From contig SMMW01000635.1 of the NCBI GenBank assembly GCA_004794655.1, positions 3,520,001-3,584,000 on the forward strand: a DNA stretch of 64,000 nucleotides, in the 5' to 3' direction. Below, piece by piece: positions 39,084 through 49,750 of the stretch. Source of the DNA: Marisa cornuarietis (taxonomy: Eukaryota > Mollusca > Gastropoda > Architaenioglossa > Ampullariidae). The notes beneath the pieces are model-generated. The model was not told the origin of the DNA. It was given only the letters and a program-made list of their open reading frames with translations, and did no database searches. The number at the start of each line of letters is the position of its first letter. The first letter of the stretch is position 1. Both the position numbers and the translations under genes were made by a program.

Positions 39084-40742
39084 ATGGTCCTTAACCTCTT
39101 CATCTGCCTGGTGATGCTCGGCCTTGTTAGTGAGGGTCATAGTGGTAAGTGACAGCTTCCCTACCCCTGCCTTCTCCTCCTGTATCTTCCTTTATTTCAT
39201 CTTTTCTTGCACCGTGTTGATTGACTCCGTAATAGTCGATGGGGTGGGGAGACGGGTACGATGTGAACAACCACAGAGGACTTTTTTGACTGTAAGAAGT
39301 AGCAGTAGGGGGAGATAGGTAGAGGATTATGAAGGAGGAAGAAAGTATTCAGCCTGTAAAATGGTTAGTTATACCGATTCCAAATGTCAGCGATTGGTTT
39401 ATAGAAGGTTTTCTTATCTTGCAGCTTGTACAGACCCCGTTATCGTAGGACCGTGTCGGGGGCAGTTTTTCAGGTATTTCTTCAACCCAGTATCAGTGTC
39501 ATGTGAGCTTTTCATCTACGGGGGCTGCGGGGGCAACGACAACAACTTCTTGAGTCTGGAGGACTGTCAGAGCGCTTGTCCTCCTGAAGCCAAGAGGGAG
39601 GTCGCCATCAATCCAGGTAGGAACAGCTTAGGTGTTGTTTAATGGACATCTAATTTATACATACTTTATGAATAAATATTTATTTAGTAAAAATGTCATT
39701 GAGATTTTATCATGCAGTCTCTAACATTTCTGATATTTAAAACTTCTCTAACGTATTGTATTAATTAATGTAAAGGAAAGTAAATTGAATAAAAAGGAAT
39801 TAAAGACACCTGATTCTTATGACACAGATATCGGAATATTACCCAGCAGTTCATTACTTCATTTTCTCCTGAAATGTCAAAATAAAGACAAGGAAAATGA
39901 AGCGCAGTTACTTGAAATCTTTGAAAACTGTGTCCACCAGATTGCAACCTACCAAGTAAAAGTGGAATGTGTGATGCCTACATTCCAAGGTATTTCTACA
40001 ATCCGGCAACCGGAGTCTGCGAGCGGTTTATTTATGGCGGTTGTCAAGCCAACGCCAACAACTTCCTGAGTTTAGTGGACTGTCAACATGCTTGTATCCC
40101 CCAGGCCAAGCGAGATGCCAGCCTCCCTCCAGGTAAGACTTGTGACTAACCTTGGAGGAGAGCAAACTTTCTCACCTGATATCACTGTAGATGTCAGCCA
40201 GTTGACGAATCATATCAGTTTCATGTCTTGCAAACAGGAGAGATACAAGAACCAGTGTAACCAAGTCATATAAGTAACAAGTTTTTAACACCTGTATCGA
40301 CCTTGTCATTTGAGGCTTTCCTCATTGATGACCGAATCAGCAAGATCTTCGTCTATGACATCTATAAGACAAGACTATCATGAGATGAGGAAATTCCCAG
40401 GATACCAGGAGCTCGTAACTATCTCTAGCACTGACTATCAATACACTGTGCAGCAACAATAAATATGATCTGAAATAGATAACGGCCTAACGGTTACCTT
40501 GATCAATCTTAGTCAAAAATTATAAACCAACATTAAGACAGCTGATATTAATGTCGATATTTGACTCTATTTCAGCCTGCAGTCTGCCCAGTGAAACTGG
40601 ACCTTGTAAAGCCTACTTCCCCAGGTTTTTCTTTGACACCAACACCGGATCATGCGAGGAGTTTATCTACGGTGGGTGTAACGGCAACTCTAACAACTAC
40701 CTGACAGTAGAAGATTGTCAAAAGTCTTGTTTGGTGGCTTGA
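39084..40742 (+). CDS. Secreted three-domain Kunitz serine protease inhibitor (copy A)
   Basis: Four exons: 39,084-39,144; 39,425-39,616; 39,941-40,132; 40,576-40,742. All introns are phase 1 with GT-AG ends, giving 203 residues. Exon 1 (61 nt) encodes a signal peptide ([20 protein letters not shown]). Exons 2-4 each encode one Kunitz domain with spacing C-8-C-15-C-7-C-12-C-3-C. Reactive loops: domain 1 GPCRGQFFR (P1 Arg), domain 2 GMCDAYIPR (P1 Asp, unusual), domain 3 GPCKAYFPR (P1 Lys). Domains 1 and 3 should inhibit trypsin-like enzymes; the target of domain 2 is unclear. Both linkers hold a Lys-Arg pair (EAKREV, QAKRDA) that could be cut by proprotein convertases. The exon-3 acceptor has a weak pyrimidine tract. 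The paralogue lies inverted at 44.3-46.7 kb. Confidence 0.93.
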
Positions 40743-41041
40743 AGGCTCTTTACCATGTGCACCATCAGTCTGCTGACTAATTACTGGTCCAGCCTTCATT
40801 AGAAGATCTTCATTTAGCGACTAAAAGATTCTCATGTTGCATTTTAAATCAGCGACAGCAGTTGAAACACTGTTTATCACACAGTAACTCGCTTTGTGAG
40901 GTGACAAATGTTTGTGAAATGTTTACCTGTAATACACTACAGCCATCATATTGAAACATGCAAGAAAGTGGAAATGTGGAAAATCCTGAGACAATCCAGT
41001 TATGGGTTCGTAATGTTCAGACTGTTTGTAATTATTTTTGC

Positions 41042-41047
41042 AATAAA
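41042..41047 (+). terminator. Polyadenylation signal of Kunitz gene A
   Basis: AATAAA about 300 bp beyond the stop. The flanking sequence is conserved around the equivalent signal of the inverted paralogue. Confidence 0.75.
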
Positions 41048-41335
41048 CGAACGAAAATCAGCTTGTGAGCAGTTATAGTGATGGTCAGTCTAAATGATCA
41101 TCGAACAACGAGACAATTTTCTTGATTGATTCTTGGTTCTGAGGTCGAGGAAGTTTTGAAAAAAGTCGTTTGATATGACTGGCAGTATAAAACAACACAT
41201 TGTAAACATGGAGCTACTTCTGTGATGGGACCTGGTGTGGACACTAGTTGTCTTGCTCATCATTTGTACAAGAATGCTGCCGTTACACTCCACCATAGCC
41301 ATGATATCAAGACAGGTTTGGGGGAGACTGAGAAA

Positions 41336-41337
<2 letters not shown>

Positions 41338-41381
<44 letters not shown>

Positions 41382-41454
41382 TCACTCACTCACTCACTCA
41401 CTCACTCACTCACTCACTCACTCACTCACTCACTCACTCACACACACACAAAGT
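41338..41454. repeat. (AC)n then (CACT)n compound microsatellite
   Basis: About 20 AC units pass into about 16 ACTC units and back into CA. It lies just beyond the 3' end of the left duplication arm. Confidence 0.95.
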
Positions 41455-41883
41455 AGATTAAAGAACTGAGAAGCTGTTCCTGAAATTATGTTTTTGTTTG
41501 ATCAGAACGCCGTCCGCCATGTTTACAATAATTTATCAACAAAAACATCAAATAAATGGCAGAAAACAAACCAAAAAAAACCCCGACAGGTTACAAGATG
41601 TGGTCCTCATCTCACAGACAATAAAGGCCAGCTCGTCCTGGAGTGGTTGTCATGGCTACTGACTAAGACACAGGTAAGACAGACAGTCATACCTGATGTA
41701 CGACGATGTCCTCGCTCCTGGACACACGTGGGGGGGGGGACTTAGGAGTCTGATAGAGCAACAAACTGTAAGTCTGAATTAAACAGAATTAAACCAAAAC
41801 ACAGCATCTACAGATCTGCGACTGATGTTAAACACTAAACCAGCAAAGGCTGGATTATAACAACTTGAGGACAATCGACTGGA

Positions 41884-42546
41884 GCAAGGTAGACTTTGTA
41901 TTACCCTCTAGTCATTACATATTGTAGTCTGACAGCAAGGTAGACTTTGTATTACCCTCTAGTCATTACATATTGCAGTCTGACAGCAAGGTAGACTTTG
42001 TATTACTCTCTAGTCATTACATATTGTAGTCTGACAGCAAGGTAGACTTTGTATTACTCTCTAGTCATTACATATTCCAGTCTGACAGCAAGGTAGACTT
42101 TGTATTACTCTCTAGTCATTACATATTGTAGTCTGACAGCAAGGTAGACTTTGTATTACTCTCTAGTCATTACATATTGCAGTCTGACAGCAAGGTAGAC
42201 TTTGTATTACTCTCTAGTTGTTACATATTACAGTCTGACAGCAAGGTAGACTTTGTATTACTCTCTAGTTGTTACATATTACAGTCTGACAGCAAGGTAG
42301 ACTTTGTATTACTCTCTAGTTGTTACATATTACAGTCTGACAGCAAGGTAGACTTTGTATTACTCTCTAGTTGTTACATATTACAGTCTGACAGCAAGGT
42401 AGACTTTGTATTACTCTCTAGTCATTACATCTTCCAGTCTGACAGCAAGGTAGACTTTGTATTACTCTCTAGTCATTACATATTCTAGTCTGACAGCAAG
42501 GTAGACTTTGTATTACTCTCTAGTTGTTACATATTGCAGTCTGATA
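41884..42546. repeat. 51-bp minisatellite, 13 copies
   Basis: Unit starts AGCAAGGTAGACTTTGTATT and recurs every 51 bp from 41,884 to about 42,546; a degenerate start of a further copy follows. Copies fall in blocks: 1-6 carry CTAGTCATTAC, 7-10 CTAGTTGTTAC, 11-12 CTAGTCATTAC and 13 CTAGTTGTTAC. Since 51 is a multiple of three, one frame is open for six copies (repeating SDSKVDFVLLS). There is no start context, signal peptide or splice support, so I do not call a gene. Confidence 0.95.
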
Positions 42547-43285
42547 GCAAGGGAGGGAAATCATTCAGAACTAAAGCTGGGAAATTTGAAATGACAGATT
42601 GAAAACAGTGAGTTTATTCATATATCGATTCTTTAATCTACTTAAAAGGTGAGGCAGGTGGTTGAGAAGTCAGGTGCTGGACTACAAACTTTTCTCGAGA
42701 CCATAATATTATTCTCTCATCAGCTCATTGCTGTATTGTTCCCAAACCTCTGTGGAGTTGGGTCCCGACACCTGCCTTGACAAGGTGAGGATAAGTTTAC
42801 TTGCATCACACGGATTTCCAACCTACTTTATAAACACCCAAAACCAGTGAGTGTATTATTAACTACTTTGTAGATAAGAATGATCTTTATGAAATTATCA
42901 CAAGAGCGGATTTAAAAACCTGTTCGTTTGCAGGTGTTTGTTTTAAATACCTCTATTGTTGACAAGCAGCTATGAAGACTTTGTCTATACGCAGTTTTTA
43001 CTAATAATTTTATAACTCAACATTTAAGTAAATCAGCAAAGAATCTACCGCTTATCTCACATGTTTCTTAGTCTGTCACCATGACAACCACATATCTTTT
43101 TTGTGGGTGTCTTCAATGAGGACATTTCTCAACCTGTCCTCTCTTTCCTGCCACGTGTTTGACTCACAGACTCAATACATTAAATACGGCAGACAGCATT
43201 TTGTTCATACGAGAAAATAATTTCAGGACCAGATTGTAGGTTCTTTAATGAGTTCAGTTTATGTTGAGGTTCCATGAGCCTCACT
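42547..43285. other. Gene-free spacer
   Basis: Part of the spacer between the inverted Kunitz copies; no gene recognised. Confidence 0.4.
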
Positions 43286-43551
43286 CTGTACACTGATCAA
43301 CATAGTTGTCAATAGTTGTGATTATAGTCATTGGACTAGTCCGCCTGCTCCTTTCTCTTTGCACATGTCTCTCCCTCCTTATTGTTTGTTTCTTCATTTC
43401 TCTTTCCGTCTTCTGTTTGTCTTTTATTACTTTCTGTGTAGTTGTTTCTCCTTCCGTCCTTTGTATTCTGTTCATGTCTCCTACTTGTATGAAGCGTTCA
43501 GAGCATGTTCCTTCGTTAGTCTGATTATTCGCTGTATAAATCGCACTTTGA

Positions 43552-43624
<73 letters not shown>

Positions 43625-43650
43625 GTTGTTATTATTATTATTTCCTGTGT
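43286..43650 (+). mobile_element. LINE 3' UTR relic with (ATT)n tail
   Basis: The sequence matches the 3' UTR of the 18.2-kb copy in reverse (TAGTTGTGATTATA, CATGTCTCTC, GTAGTTGTTTCTCC). It ends GTATAAATCGCACTTTGATATT followed by (ATT)n at 43,552-43,623. Coding sequence is absent or unrecognisable. Confidence 0.65.
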
Positions 43651-43978
43651 GTTATTGTGTGCTTACTTTGTGTGTATTGTTTTAATCTCCACAAAAACTC
43701 GCTTGCATCCCTGGGACATGATGCGGTTCAACTACCGTTTTTTTCGACAAACGAACACCACTAGTATCACCCTTGCATGGTCACCATCACAAAAATAACT
43801 TGTTATTTAACATTGATTGCTCGTTGTGTTGCCAGTCATACCAAACTACCTTCTTTATAAACTTCTCGACCTCAGAACCCAAAAACTAAACGTTAATCAA
43901 GAAAATTGTTTGATGATCATTAAGACTGACCATCACTGTAACAGAATGTCCACAAACTGCTTTTCGTTTGTCGTATAA

Positions 43979-43984
43979 TTTATT
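43979..43984 (-). terminator. Polyadenylation signal of Kunitz gene B
   Basis: AATAAA on the minus strand, in sequence homologous to that around 41,042 downstream of gene A. Confidence 0.65.
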
Positions 43985-44311
43985 TCGAAAGTAATTACAA
44001 ATATGATGAATTTATGAACGTATTACTTTATTGTCTGTGCTTGAATTTTCTACATACTCGCTTTTGCGTATAGTTAAATATCATCTCTGTATTGTATGAC
44101 AGGTAAATATTTTATATACACTTGTAACAGCACGAAGTAAACATTCTTCAGGAAAATTTGTAACATTACAAAATGAGTTTATTGCATCATAAACAGGATT
44201 TTATTTGTAATCGTAGCTTTAAATAAATGCGACATTAGAATCATGCTAAATGGTTTTCCATTTTCTAGTGAAGGTTTTTCCCGTGATGAAAGTGAAGGTG
44301 ATACAGAGCCT

Positions 44312-46659
44312 TCAAGCCACCAAACAAGACTTTTGACAATCTTCTACTGTCAGGTAGTTGTTAGAGTTGCCGTTACACCCACCGTAGATAAACTCCTCGC
44401 ATGATCCAGTGTTGGTGTTGAAGAAAAACCTGGGGAAGTAGCCTCGACACAAACCAGTTTCACTGGGCAGACTGCAGGCTGAAACAGTCGACTATCCACA
44501 TGAATATCAGCTGTCTGTCTTAATGTTGATTTATTATTGGTTTATAATTTTAGACTAACATTGATCAAGGTGGCAGTTAGGCGCTTGACTATTTCACATC
44601 TTATTCATTATTGTTGCATAATGTATTAATGGTTAATATTAGAGACAGTTGAGAGCTACTGGTATCATGGACATTCATACATCTCATGATAGTCTTGTGA
44701 GGACGGAAAGTTTCTTGACTCAGTCATAATGAGCAAAGCCTTAAATAGTGAGATCAATGCAGCTTTTGATATTCTAAAAACTTGTAATGTATATGACTTG
44801 GTTCATCATCTTCCTGTCTTATTGTAAAGACATGAGACAAAGGATTCGTCAACTGGCTGACACCTACAGTCATTTCAGGTGAGAAAGTTTGCTCTCGTCC
44901 AAGGTTAGTCACGACAAGTCTTACCTGGAGGGAGGCTGGCATCTCGCTTGGCCTGGGGGATACAAGCATGTTGACAGTCTTCTAAAGTCTCGAAGTTGTT
45001 GGCGTTGCCTTGGCAACCGCCATAAATAAACCGCTCGCAGACTCCGGTTGCCGGATTGTAGAAAAACCTCGGGAAGAAAGCCATACACATTCCACTTTCA
45101 CTTGGCAGGTTGCAGTCTGAAGCAAAAGTTTGACAGAGATTTTATGTAACTTTGCTTTCGTTATCTTTATTTTGATATGTCTAGAAAACATTAAATACGG
45201 AACTGGTGGGTAAAATTCAGAGAGTTCAGCCTGAACAAACAGGCGTCTGTGACTTTTTTTTTCTTTTTATCTATTTCACACAGAACATACAGTACGTCAG
45301 ATAAGTTTCAAATGTCAGAAATGTCGGACTGCATGATAATAAAGTTTAAATGACATTTTCACTTTCAAGATAAAGCCAAAATATAGATATAATTATAAAG
45401 TATGTATAAATAAGAAGTCCACTAAACAAGACCTAAACATATGAATCCTACCTGGATTGATGCCGACCTCTGTCTTCACTTCAGAAAGACAAGCGCTCTG
45501 ACAGTCCTCCAGACTCAAGAAGTTGTTGTCGTTGCCCCCGCAGCCCCCGTAGATAAAAAGTTCACATGAGGCTGATTCCTCGTTGAAGAAATACCTGAAA
45601 AACTGCCCCCGACACGGTCCTATGATAACGGGGTCTGTACAAGCTGCAAGAAAAGAAAACCTTCTATAAACCAATCGCTGACATTTGGAATCGGTATAAA
45701 TAACCATTTTACAGGCTGAATACTTCCTTCCTCCTTCATAATCCTCTACTTATCTCCCCTACTGCTACTTCTTACAGTCAAAAAAGTCATCTGTGGTTGT
45801 TCACATCGTACCCGTCTCCCCACCCCATCGACTATCAGGAGACTTGGCTTGATTTTCCTTACAAGTCGATGATAGATAATAAAGCTAAGAGCTATTTTGC
45901 CATGTGACAGTAAATTCACGAAGGCCTGTTTGACTTATCTTGTAAGTACGAGCAAACTGTTATCAAAAGATAAGCAGCTGACACAATGTTTTTTTAGTAT
46001 ATTGGCACAAAGTTTGCGGGAAGAAAATGCTCACTAACATTTAGACTTTCTCAGTGACTGGTGAAATCCTACCAACGACCTATTTGTAACCAAAAAAATT
46101 CAAAAATTGGGATGGGGAGCAAACTTGTTTCCGTTACCGTACCGCCATCTTCCTACAAGTGAATCCTTCAAATCTGAACTGAAAACGCACCTCTTCCTTG
46201 AGTATTACTCCTAACACAGTCCACACAATGCTCGTCCTTACTACCCTCCCCCTTCCACCTCCGCTCTTGCGCGGTGCTGCATTACAACTGGACTGGTACA
46301 CACACTTTGAAAAAAAGTTAAGAGTCTGAGATGAGCATTTTTCGTCTTTTAACAAAAGCAGCCATGTGGAAAGTGCCCCGCACACAGAATTACCCTCCAA
46401 AGTGGCCGACAAAGGGGAGGAGAAAACAAACAAGAGGACGGACGGAAGTTTCTAGAAAGTAAACACAACATAAAACAGTTACTGAGGTCTATCCTATCAT
46501 TTACCCAGAATGTTGTTTGTGTTCATGCAGGAGAACACAGAGGGGCAAGAAAAGGTGAACTAAAGGGAGAAGGCGGGTGGAGAGAAGCTGTGACTTACCA
46601 CTGTGTCCCTCATTCACGAGGCCGAGTACCAGGAGGCAGACAAGGAGATTCAGCACCAT
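44312..46659 (-). CDS. Secreted three-domain Kunitz serine protease inhibitor (copy B)
   Basis: Minus strand, four exons: 46,599-46,659; 45,452-45,643; 44,925-45,116; 44,312-44,478. Exon lengths (61, 192, 192, 167) and phase-1 introns are identical to copy A; 203 residues. The signal peptide is [20 protein letters not shown]. Three complete six-cysteine Kunitz domains follow. Reactive loops: domain 1 GPCRGQFFR (P1 Arg), domain 2 GMCMAFFPR (P1 Met), domain 3 GLCRGYFPR (P1 Arg). P1 Met suggests elastase- or chymotrypsin-type targets for domain 2, by family knowledge. The first inter-domain linker has lost the Lys-Arg pair of copy A (EVKTEV); the second keeps it (QAKRDA). Substitutions relative to copy A are enriched in the loops of domains 2 and 3. 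Intron 1 is 955 nt against 280 nt in copy A. Confidence 0.93.
45840..46540. mobile_element. Insertion in intron 1 of Kunitz gene B, with LINE relic
   Basis: Sequence absent from the equivalent intron of gene A. It contains a plus-strand LINE C-terminal relic at about 46,140-46,280 ([17 protein letters not shown], then the CACAGTCCACACAATGCTCG block shared with the 51.3-kb copy). It is therefore antisense to the host gene. The rest of the insertion was not identified. Confidence 0.7.
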
Positions 46660-46752
46660 GTTTGTATCACAACAAGTCTGTTAGGAGGAACACAAGTTGA
46701 TTCTCGGAGCAGATGTTAAATCAGATTGCGGTCTGCGAATGACAAGCAGAGG

Positions 46753-46759
46753 CTTTATA
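46753..46759 (-). promoter_or_regulatory. TATA box of Kunitz gene B
   Basis: TATAAAG on the minus strand, 100 bp upstream of the ATG at 46,659; position conserved with copy A. Confidence 0.75.
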
Positions 46760-46791
46760 TTGCGACCTGTTTCTATAACAGAGCAGATAAG

Positions 46792-46831
46792 TCCTCACCC
46801 TCACCCTCGCCCTCGCCCTCACCCTCGCCCT
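46792..46831 (-). promoter_or_regulatory. G-rich hexamer array upstream of gene B TATA box
   Basis: On the sense strand of gene B this reads as six or more GAGGGC/GAGGGT units ending about 33 bp before the TATA box. Gene A has only a short GGCGAGGCGAGG at the same place. The array could form a G-quadruplex or bind zinc-finger factors; that is inference. Confidence 0.6.
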
Positions 46832-46905
46832 TCCATCCCATCCCATCCCTTCTAATCAGTGGACGTGGGCGCATGGATAAGACAAGTTTTTTTTAAATGG
46901 CCAAA

Positions 46906-48076
46906 AATATATTTTTCACCTAAAAAATAAAAACACCACACCCATGAACTACATTGTGAAAGTGAGTGAGTGAGTGAGTGTCAATTCAGACACGAGTATA
47001 GCGATGTACAATCGGATGAGACGAATATCGGAGAAAAGATATATTTCCTGGAGTTACTAATCCCTGATGAAGTTAGTATCAGGAATTATCCGAGAACAAA
47101 TTTCGATTCGTTATACGCGGGATTTGCTTTGCACTGAAAAATAAACCAGAACTTGCATTAGAATGTACAATCTAAGATCATATACATTTTCTCTCTTTTT
47201 TTTTTTCTTTTTAAATCGGCATGGGCAGGAAAGAGGAAAGCAGGGAAGGTAGGTGGATGGCGAGTGATTGTGTGGGTATGTGCGTTGGGTTGAGTGTCTC
47301 ATGGCGGCCGCTTTATCTCTGATATAAGGGTGTCATTGAGAGGCTCTACCAGTGTATATTGTATATATTGTATATATTGTAAAACTGAAGGCTGAGGCCC
47401 GGGGTGATGGTTGCTCCTGTTTTATGTTTCATTCTGGAGAAGTTCCCTCCATGGTAGGGTTTGGGAACTGACGGTTTTTCTCTCGTTTTCTGTCTGAGTT
47501 CCTGAGTAGACTTGTGAGGAGGGCATGATCTGTCAGCTAAAATCCCTTGGGGGTGATTGTATCTGAGTTTCATACTGGGAGGGCGGGGTGTGGTTAAATT
47601 ATTTGAGTCTGTAATTTCTTTTTGAAGTTTTGATTGGATATAGGGATTATTTTTCTCTTTGTATTGTGTTTGTTACTAAATGAAAAATATTAAATGGGTT
47701 GACTAACTCGGTTCATTGACCGCAACTTAAATTTAAATCTGAACGACTGTTTGATTTTTTCTGTTCATGATTTTCTTTTTGCGTTGTGTTTATTTGTGTA
47801 TTGGTGTGTCGGATGTTGCTGAACTTTGAGGTCAGCAAACATTATACAGACTGTTGTTGGTTCTGTGATCATGTGCCAGCTGAGGTTGGGACGAGCAGGG
47901 CTTTAAGTGGGTGTTGGCATCAACAGGTAAAAAACGAGTCCCTGCTTTTAGTAGTTGAAAACGACACGTTTCACCAAGATACAAGTTCAGGTAAAAACAC
48001 CAACCTGACAAAGATAACGAAGGTCAGAACTCAACACCTGTGAATCTTCGAGCAGTTTTTTAGTCAGAACTGAAAA
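46906..48076. other. Gene-free stretch
   Basis: (GAGT)n at 46,962-46,980 and TATATTG units at 47,353-47,380. No gene supported. Confidence 0.4.
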
Positions 48077-48377
<301 letters not shown>

Positions 48378-48418
48378 AGGAAACAGGAGAATGTTAAATT
48401 TTATAGTATTGTTTTATC

Positions 48419-48419
<1 letters not shown>

Positions 48420-48462
<43 letters not shown>

Positions 48463-48745
48463 GAAGATTTGTATAGCGCATATTCACACTCATAGAGAGC
48501 ATGCTCTTAGCGCTTAGAACGGGGAAGAGACATGGACTACATGGATAGAACACGAGGGACAGAAGTATAAACAACAGTACTGACGACAAACAGAAAACAA
48601 ATAAAGACATCACAAAAAGGCACCAAGTAACAGGAACAGAGAATATAGTGATTCTGCAGAGAAAGATGGGCAGAAAAGGATCAAGAGCAGATGGGGGGGG
48701 GGAGAGTAAAAAGGATGAGCATTGTGTGGACTGCCTCACAGAGGG
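48420..48745 (-). mobile_element. LINE 3' UTR relic with (ATT)n tail, minus strand
   Basis: Nearly collinear with the 51.0-51.3 kb copy (GAAGATTTGTATAGCGC, GAGAGCATGCTCTTAGCGCT, CTGCAGAGAAAGATGGG). The trinucleotide tail at 48,420-48,460 is the element's 3' end. It is truncated at about 48,745, so no coding sequence remains. Confidence 0.75.
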
Positions 48746-48789
48746 ATATTGTGCAGTTGCAACTAATATTGATTGAGTTATTTAGCGGT

Positions 48790-49670
48790 TATAGTTTTCA
48801 AAAAATCTTTAAAGAAGGCTGCTGCCTGCATGAGAGGAATATTAGTGTTAACACCACAAAACTGGAAGCACCTTTGTGAACAGTTTGATAAAGAATGTAA
48901 GCTGAAGAAAGGCTGCTTAGAAAAACTCTGAGAATGTATAAAAAGAAAACAAAGGAAAGAAAGACAGAAAATATTGTGAAGAAAGAATAGCCTGCACTTG
49001 ATTAATAAAAGTGAAGAAGCAGATTTTCAGCGACAAAAAAGCGAACACTATCCGCAATCTCAAGTCTTTTGTAAAGCAGTAAAGAAATGCAGAAGGCAAG
49101 TTATAGGGAAACAATGAATAAAGAGTGGGTAAGCCATCTCACAACAGTATTAAATGAGAGAGAAGAAGAAAATAGCATTCTATGCGAAACTTTTAAATAC
49201 AGGCATAGTACTGGTAGTATTCAACAAGATACTGAGCCCATTGATGGACAGATAACAAATGGTAAGTGGGTGGTCTAGATAGCATTGTAAGCGAAATGTC
49301 AAACAAATCTGCGACTACCATACTTCCTTTCCTTGTAAAGTTTTTTAAGAGTCTCTATAATCAGGGAATATGGCCAGATAAGAAGACAAACTCAAAAAGT
49401 ATCACAATCAATAAGAAAAGTGTCCCACATAGCACACGAAACCATAGAGACATTTCACTTACAATCATAGTAATGTGTTTGCAAGTATTGTGCATACATG
49501 ACTACGAGACAGAAGACAAGCATCTGACGGAGGAAGTACAGACTGGATTCTGTATGAACTACTCACCTGTAGACCATATTTTTTTGATTAAACGCTTCAG
49601 TTGAGGAACAGCTTCTTCACAAAAGGAAACTGTGTCTTGCATTTATTAACTTTCAGAAGGATTTCTACAA
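48790..49670 (+). pseudogene. LINE reverse transcriptase relic (palm N-terminal region)
   Basis: Broken plus-strand frames contain LPFLVKFFKSLYNQGIWPD (49,321-49,377), NHRDISLT (the 'YRGISL' block), HLTEEVQTGF (the 'EEQAGFR' block) and a PVDHIFLIK-like block at 49,566-49,595. This is the ordered fingers region of a LINE reverse transcriptase. Lys-rich upstream sequence (48,870-49,090) fits the linker between endonuclease and RT. Stops and frameshifts are frequent and the catalytic FADD box is absent. Confidence 0.75.
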
Positions 49671-49750
49671 TTTTAAAGGCCAGTGTTATGGAAGGTGCTG
49701 TCACTACTGTGTCCTGCAGGTAAACTTTAGACCTCATTCATAGTTTTAAC

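Larger units (their letters stand above)
38870..41200 (+). repeat. Left arm of a large inverted duplication
   Basis: This arm is homologous, in reverse orientation, to about 43,815-46,905. Similarity includes the promoter (CTTATCCATGCGCC block and TATA box), all exons, parts of the introns and sequence past the poly(A) signal (for example GTGATGGTCAGTCT and TATGACTGGCA). Ends were estimated by eye. The two arms face tail to tail with a spacer of about 2.6 kb. Confidence 0.9.
43815..46905 (-). repeat. Right arm of the large inverted duplication
   Basis: Reverse-complement homologue of 38,870-41,200. It is about 700 bp longer, mainly because intron 1 of the enclosed gene carries an insertion at about 45,840-46,540. 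Confidence 0.9.

Noticed and set aside
42177..42488. 103-codon repetitive protein (SDSKVDFVLLS units)
   Set aside because: The 51-bp minisatellite period is a multiple of three, so a frame stays open automatically. Other copies in the array contain stops in this frame, and no signal peptide or splice sites are seen.
41884..42546. CRISPR-like periodic array
   Set aside because: The units are contiguous with no unique spacers, in a eukaryotic genome; it is a minisatellite.
46792..46831. CCCTCA/CCCTCG hexamers as interstitial telomere repeat
   Set aside because: The unit is not TTAGGG (CCCTAA), the array is short and it lies in a promoter.
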